From Anaerolineales bacterium (lineage in GTDB: Bacteria > Chloroflexota > Anaerolineae > Anaerolineales > Anaerolineaceae): a DNA stretch of 9,285 nucleotides. Every line of letters begins with the position of its first letter. Position 1 is the stretch's first letter. The position numbers and the translations under genes are program-made. Positions 5,923 to 9,285 of this stretch are shown in pieces. The DNA lies in contig JAGVAB010000060.1 in assembly GCA_020060485.1 (NCBI GenBank), positions 1-9,285 of the forward strand, written 5' to 3'. Under the pieces are notes generated by a model. The model was not told the DNA's origin. It did not search any database and worked only from the letters and a program-made list of their open reading frames with translations.

Positions 5923-6681
5923 ATGAACCTCTCCGGTAAGATCGACTTCAACAGTCCGCTGCCCTATTACTACCAGTTGCAGGAGCATTTGCAAACCTGG
6001 ATGCAAAACCAGGCACTGAACACACATGACCCGCTGCCATCCGAAGGCGATTTGCAAGCCCATTTCGGCGTCAGCCGTTCGGTGGTACGCCAGGCCTTGC
6101 GCCAGTTGGAAACCGAAGGCATCATCTACCGCCAAAAGGGGCGCGGCAGTTTTGTCGCCCCGCCCAAACTTCGCCAGCAGATCACCAGCGTGACCAGCTT
6201 CACCGATGAAATGCGCTCCCGCAGTATCCAGCCTGGCGCACGCGTTCTGCATCAGGCCATGGTGCCCGCCGGGGAAGAAGTAGCCCGCCATCTGGCCCTG
6301 GAAGCAAGCTGCCCGGTTTTCTTTCTGGAACGGGTACGGCTGGCCGATGGCCTGCCCCTGGCGCTGGAAAGCGCCTACATTCATTTCGATGAGTGTGCTG
6401 CCCTGGCAGAAGTTGACTTTTCGTCAGCGTCGCTGTATGCCACTCTGAGCGACAAATTTAACCTCCGCTACCTGGAATCCGAACAGGAACTGGAAGCCAC
6501 GCTGGCCAGCCCGCGCGAGTCAGAATTGCTTGGTCTAAACAGCGGCGCACCAGTTATGCTGGCGCGCTTTACCACCTATTCAGACGGTTTGCACCCGGTG
6601 GAATATGTCAAATCCACCTATCGCGGCGACAAATATCGTTTCTACACTATCATGCAGCGCGGCGCCAACCGCAGAATTTGA
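5923..6681 (+). CDS. GntR/HutC-family transcriptional repressor with UTRA domain
   Basis: This 252-residue regulator has the usual length for the HutC subfamily. A winged helix-turn-helix lies at about 16-80, with LPSEGDLQAHFGVSRSVVRQ (38-57) followed by LRQLETEGIIYRQKGRGSF. A UTRA effector domain covers about 96-245, with ERVRLADGLPLALESAYIH (136-154) and the terminal VEYVKSTYRGDKYRFY (226-241). That ending is typical of regulators that sense phosphorylated sugars, such as NagR/YvoA and DasR. The start at 5923 is chosen because the promoter lies at 5843-5871 and AGGT (5912-5915) gives a weak Shine-Dalgarno. The same frame is open back to 5755, but only through the repeat array. The SIS-enzyme gene lies 39 nt downstream, so the likely effector is that enzyme's amino-sugar phosphate substrate or product (inference). 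Confidence 0.9.
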   Translation: MNLSGKIDFNSPLPYYYQLQEHLQTWMQNQALNTHDPLPSEGDLQAHFGVSRSVVRQALRQLETEGIIYRQKGRGSFVAPPKLRQQITSVTSFTDEMRSRSIQPGARVLHQAMVPAGEEVARHLALEASCPVFFLERVRLADGLPLALESAYIHFDECAALAEVDFSSASLYATLSDKFNLRYLESEQELEATLASPRESELLGLNSGAPVMLARFTTYSDGLHPVEYVKSTYRGDKYRFYTIMQRGANRRI

Positions 6682-6720
6682 CAAACCCCACACTGGATCA
6701 CCCCGGATTGAGAGGACAAA

Positions 6721-7758
6721 ATGAGTTTGCGAGATGAGCTGTTGGAACAACCCCTGTTGCTTGCCCGTCTTTTGGAGCAGCAATGGGAACATATTCAAAA
6801 GATTGCAGAGACCATTTCCCGGCACGAGATCAACTTTATTTTTCTTGCGGCCCGCGGCACTTCTGACCATGCCGGCCTGTACGCCAAATACCTGTGGGGA
6901 GCATATAATCAACTGCCCATCGCATTGGCCGGCCCTTCACTGTTCAGTGTGTATCAACAGCCGCCGCGTTTGCAGAATGCCCTGGTGGTAGGCATCTCGC
7001 AATCCGGCAGATCACCGGACATTCTCAGCGTGATCACCGAAGGCCGCCGCCAGGGAGCCTTGAGCCTGTGCCTTACCAACGACGCCCAATCTCCATTGGC
7101 CCAGGCCAGCCAGTTGCACATCGATATCAGCGCCGGACCGGAACTGGCCGTAGCCGCCACCAAGAGTTATACTGCCCAATTATTGAGCATTGCCCTGTTA
7201 TCCATTGCCCTCAAAGGCGACTACCAGCGGCTGGAGGAGCTCAAAAAACTGCCCGAAGCCCTGCAAACTCTGCTCGCCCAGGAAGAAACCATTGCCCGCG
7301 CTGCCGAACGCTACCGCTACATGCAGCAATGTGTGATCTGCGGGCGCGGCTTCAATTATGCTACCGCTTATGAATGGTCGCTGAAGCTCAAAGAAATGGC
7401 CTATATCATCTCTGCCCCCTACTCCTCAGCCGATTTCCGCCACGGCCCGATCGCCGTTGTCAGCCAGGGATTTCCAGTATTTGCAGTCATGCCATCTGGA
7501 GCCGTCTTTGATGATCTGCTCAACTTGGTGAATACCCTCAAGCAGGAACACCGGGTGGATCTCCTGGTCATCTCGGACCGGGAACAAGCCCTGGAACTGG
7601 CTGATGTTGCCATCCCCCTGCCAGCGGGCATCCCGGAATGGATCAGTCCGATGGCATGCATCACACCAGCCCAGTTATTTGCCTATCATCTGACGCGTGT
7701 CAAAGGATTTGACCCCGAATCACCGCGTGGATTGCGCAAGGTGACGCTAACCACATAA
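6721..7758 (+). CDS. Double-SIS sugar isomerase/deaminase (GlmS isomerase-like, probable NagB-II type)
   Basis: The 345-residue protein aligns by eye with the isomerase half of GlmS: the family's 'EQP' start (9-11), ARGTSDHAG (44-52), SQSGRSPD (93-100), GPELAVAATKSYTAQL (139-154), CGRGFNY (207-213), EWSLKLKEMAY (218-228), FRHGP (239-243) and the tail SPRGLRKVTLTT (334-345). The E. coli GlmS catalytic residues E481, K485, E488, H504 and K603 map to E218, K222, E225, H241 and K340, all kept. The glutaminase domain is absent, so it should not make GlcN6P from glutamine. The SQSGRSPD loop resembles that of SIS-type glucosamine-6-phosphate deaminases (NagB-II). The best prediction is deamination and isomerisation of GlcN6P or a related amino-sugar phosphate to a ketose phosphate. 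An AgaS-like or fructosamine-type deglycase is possible. The ribosome site AGAGGA (6711-6716) sits 4 nt before ATG. Confidence 0.87.
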   Translation: MSLRDELLEQPLLLARLLEQQWEHIQKIAETISRHEINFIFLAARGTSDHAGLYAKYLWGAYNQLPIALAGPSLFSVYQQPPRLQNALVVGISQSGRSPDILSVITEGRRQGALSLCLTNDAQSPLAQASQLHIDISAGPELAVAATKSYTAQLLSIALLSIALKGDYQRLEELKKLPEALQTLLAQEETIARAAERYRYMQQCVICGRGFNYATAYEWSLKLKEMAYIISAPYSSADFRHGPIAVVSQGFPVFAVMPSGAVFDDLLNLVNTLKQEHRVDLLVISDREQALELADVAIPLPAGIPEWISPMACITPAQLFAYHLTRVKGFDPESPRGLRKVTLTT

Positions 7759-7831
7759 AACATTCAAACAAATGGTGTACTGTACCAATTTATTAATCAA
7801 TCCGGCTTATTTTCTGGACGCAGGGATTTCT

Positions 7832-7855
7832 GCAAATAATCCGGATTTGCTTTTT
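7832..7855 (+). terminator. Modest intrinsic terminator after the SIS gene
   Basis: GCAAAT (7832-7837) pairs with ATTTGC (7845-7850) around the loop AATCCGG, directly followed by TTTTT (7851-7855). The stem is short and AT-rich, so termination may be partial. Its position 73 nt after the stop codon fits the end of the GntR-SIS operon. Confidence 0.5.
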
Positions 7856-8006
7856 AACACTCTGGATGACACCCGTTAATGCTGGAAAACGCCGAAATTT
7901 CCCCAATAACTGTTGATTACGGTCATAAACCTGCGCCAAAACCAGAAAAGCTGTTAAGATTTGGTTAAATCCAGCGAAAAATCCCCGATAATATTTCCCA
8001 ATAATC
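7856..8006. other. Intergenic spacer, no gene supported
   Basis: This is AT-rich sequence between the terminator and the exchanger promoter. A small hairpin GATTT-GGTT-AAATC is present at 7958-7971. A - strand open frame crosses this spacer (8101 down to 7793) but starts with TTG, has no Shine-Dalgarno and has no recognisable motif. Nothing else can be named. Confidence 0.5.
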
Positions 8007-8035
8007 TTGACCTTGTAAACTATATTGGGTATACT
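8007..8035 (+). promoter_or_regulatory. Sigma70-type promoter of the cation exchanger gene
   Basis: TTGACC (8007-8012) and TATACT (8030-8035) are spaced by exactly 17 nt and each differs from consensus by one base. The start point would be near 8042, giving a 5' leader of about 93 nt. Confidence 0.8.
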
Positions 8036-8105
8036 ACAAGCTTGTGTGAGTCGTAGTATCCAGCTGGCTGGAACGGGCCCGTATATTAACTCTTTATGCA
8101 AAGAG
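8031..8105 (+). promoter_or_regulatory. Inverted-repeat-rich leader of the cation exchanger mRNA
   Basis: Four symmetrical elements follow one another. ATACTAC (8031-8037) and GTAGTAT (8053-8059) form a dyad from the -10 box into the leader. TCCAG-CTGG-CTGGA (8059-8072) is a tetraloop hairpin. ACGGGCCCGT (8073-8082) is a perfect palindrome. CTCTTT-ATGC-AAAGAG (8090-8105) is a 6-bp hairpin. The first could be a protein operator; the later ones could shape the mRNA leader. The set does not match a riboswitch class I can recognise. Confidence 0.5.
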
Positions 8106-8123
8106 CATTTATTATCTTATTTT

Positions 8124-8130
8124 GGAGGAA
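8124..8130 (+). promoter_or_regulatory. Shine-Dalgarno that fixes the GTG start at 8135
   Basis: GGAGGAA lies with GGAGG six nucleotides ahead of GTG (8135-8137). The in-frame ATG at 8096, 39 nt upstream, is in a hairpin loop and has no such site. Confidence 0.85.
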
Positions 8131-8134
8131 CATT

Positions 8135-9160
8135 GTGTTAGCTTCGCAAAGTCTTTGGGTCGTCTCCCTCATCGGTATTGCCGCTCTGGCCTTGCTGGTA
8201 CTCAGCGCCAACGAGGCGGTCAAGAAGCTGGTTGGGATTGCATCTTACTTTAATCTGTCATCAACTTTCATGGGGATGACAGTAATATCAGTGGCTACCA
8301 GTATTCCTGAGATCACGTCTCATCTTACTGCCTCGGTCAATATTTTAGCAGGTACATTGGATTATAAAACCGGCTCGGCCATTGTGCTGGGGGCCAATAT
8401 TGGTTCGGATGTGGTGCAGCAAACCCTCATTATGGGTATTGTTGTCCTGTTGGCTGGCACCATGTACTTCCGCAGATACATGTTATGGAAAAGCATGCTT
8501 CCGATGGTTGCTGCTTCGCTGCTTTGTCTTCTCATGGGGCTGAATGGTGGCTTTTCTCGTCTTGATGGCATCGTTCTTATTGTAGCGTTCCTTGGTTACA
8601 ATTATTACTTATACGTAGACGAACGCAAACATTTCAAAAAAGAAGACAACGTACACGAAAGCGAAAAAATTGCAGAAAATGTGCCTCAATCAAGCAAGGA
8701 AGTTGTGATTGACTCATTAGTCTCATTACTGCTAATCGGCCTGACCATTGTGGCTGCCACCGTTGTACTGGAATTGACCGAGCTTCTGGTGAATCGCACC
8801 GGCGTTGGCGGTTCCCTGATCGGTGTGGTTACCCTGGGTGTCGCCTCAGCTTTGCCGGAATTGACCACCGCCATTGCCGGTATCGGCAACAAGGAACACG
8901 GCATTTCATTGGGCGCTCTGGTGGGCAGCAACATCACCAATCCCCTGCTGGCGATTGGTAGTGGTGCGGTTGTCTCGACCTACTGGGCGCCGCGGCCACT
9001 GCTGGCCTGGGACCTTCCCTGGGCAATTGCGACTGGCTCAATTTTATGGGCAATCCTGTGGTTCAGCGGCGGCAAACTCAAAAAAGGTCACGCCATCTAC
9101 CTCATCCTCATCTATTTTGTGTATATTCTTTCGCGGGCAGTCTTCTTCAGTGTGGACTGA
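8135..9160 (+). CDS. CaCA-family Na+/Ca2+ (cation/Ca2+) exchanger
   Basis: This 341-residue integral membrane antiporter, starting at GTG, has the two inverted halves of the CaCA superfamily. The alpha-1 region includes VATSIPEITSH (53-63) and LGANIGSD (85-92). The alpha-2 region includes GVASALPELTTA (235-246) and LGALVGSN (259-266). The ion-binding glutamates are kept (E59, E242). In archaeal NCX_Mj the matching alpha-repeat positions are Asn (first half) and Asp (second half); here they are Asp92 and Asn266, a swap. A charged loop (about 160-192) links the halves and is probably cytoplasmic. The protein likely expels Ca2+ using Na+ or H+, but the ions cannot be fixed from sequence. It has its own promoter and no close partner gene. 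The first half is visibly more AT-rich in codon choice than the second half and than the upstream genes. Confidence 0.88.
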   Translation: MLASQSLWVVSLIGIAALALLVLSANEAVKKLVGIASYFNLSSTFMGMTVISVATSIPEITSHLTASVNILAGTLDYKTGSAIVLGANIGSDVVQQTLIMGIVVLLAGTMYFRRYMLWKSMLPMVAASLLCLLMGLNGGFSRLDGIVLIVAFLGYNYYLYVDERKHFKKEDNVHESEKIAENVPQSSKEVVIDSLVSLLLIGLTIVAATVVLELTELLVNRTGVGGSLIGVVTLGVASALPELTTAIAGIGNKEHGISLGALVGSNITNPLLAIGSGAVVSTYWAPRPLLAWDLPWAIATGSILWAILWFSGGKLKKGHAIYLILIYFVYILSRAVFFSVD

Positions 9161-9186
9161 TCACAGCCAGGCTTGCAAACTCCAAC

Positions 9187-9220
9187 GAGGCCGTCCCAAA
9201 AGGGCGGCCTCTGGTTCATT
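9187..9220 (+). terminator. Terminator-like hairpin after the exchanger gene
   Basis: GAGGCCG (9187-9193) pairs with CGGCCTC (9205-9211). Inside, CCC/GGG continue the stem past a single bulged T (9194), closed by an AAAA loop. The hairpin is very stable and sits 27 nt after the stop. The downstream tract TGGTTCATT is only moderately T-rich, so it is either a weak-tail terminator or an mRNA-stabilising end. Confidence 0.65.
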
Positions 9221-9285
9221 AAGAACGAGAAATTTCTTTATCCAAGGCAAAAAAGAGGTTTTTGAGGAAAAGACAAAAAAATACC

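Noticed and set aside
6721..7758. Full glucosamine-6-phosphate synthase (GlmS)
   Set aside because: The N-terminal Cys-dependent glutaminase domain is completely absent and the gene has a clean, supported start.
8096..8098. ATG start for the exchanger gene
   Set aside because: It lies in a hairpin loop with no Shine-Dalgarno; GTG at 8135 has GGAGG at ideal distance.
7793..8101. A 102-residue - strand open frame in the spacer before the exchanger
   Set aside because: It begins with TTG without a ribosome site, has no family motif, and overlaps the + strand promoter and leader of the exchanger.

Overview
The window reads as a chromosomal segment of a Chloroflexota bacterium, most likely class Anaerolineae. 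This is an inference from protein style, not from a database match. The supporting features are a membrane GAF/coiled-coil kinase-like protein with an ELRQP motif, a LysM plus cadherin-like surface protein with 'C..P.GW..YTVQ.GDTL' repeats, a lipobox-anchored LCP protein with a Pro/Thr-rich spacer, and moderate-to-high GC coding DNA between AT-rich spacers. All five protein genes and the tRNA are on the + strand.

Region 1 (1-444) has no supportable gene. It holds an 11-bp GC-rich inverted repeat at the left edge and an extended -10 promoter (TGCTATAAT) for the first gene. Region 2 (445-5417) is a compact three-gene cell-envelope operon. It starts with a seven-helix histidine-kinase-like protein whose phospho-accepting His is replaced by Gln. 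Next, 4 nt downstream, is an exported, membrane-anchored protein with two LysM and two cadherin-like repeats. Last is an LCP (LytR-CpsA-Psr) lipoprotein. An envelope-status or wall-polymer anchoring role for the set is inference.

Region 3 (5418-5922) is the most unusual stretch. A near-consensus promoter drives a CAU-anticodon tRNA gene (CCA encoded). It is followed by a tandem array (periods 109 and 107 bp) in which the 3' part of the tRNA is copied twice more. In both extra copies the T-loop is replaced by a 24-nt segment containing a GNRA-type hairpin, and each of the three units carries the same palindrome. The array stops about 8 bp before the promoter of the next operon.

Region 4 (5843-7855) is a two-gene amino-sugar operon. 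It encodes a GntR/HutC-family repressor with a UTRA domain and a double-SIS enzyme that keeps all five GlmS isomerase catalytic residues but has no glutaminase domain. A perfect 14-bp palindrome over the -10/+1 region is a strong candidate operator for autoregulation. A modest intrinsic terminator follows.

Region 5 (7856-9285) is a monocistronic CaCA-family cation exchanger with its own consensus-spaced promoter, a roughly 93-nt leader rich in inverted repeats, a GTG start supported by a strong Shine-Dalgarno sequence, and a strong downstream hairpin.
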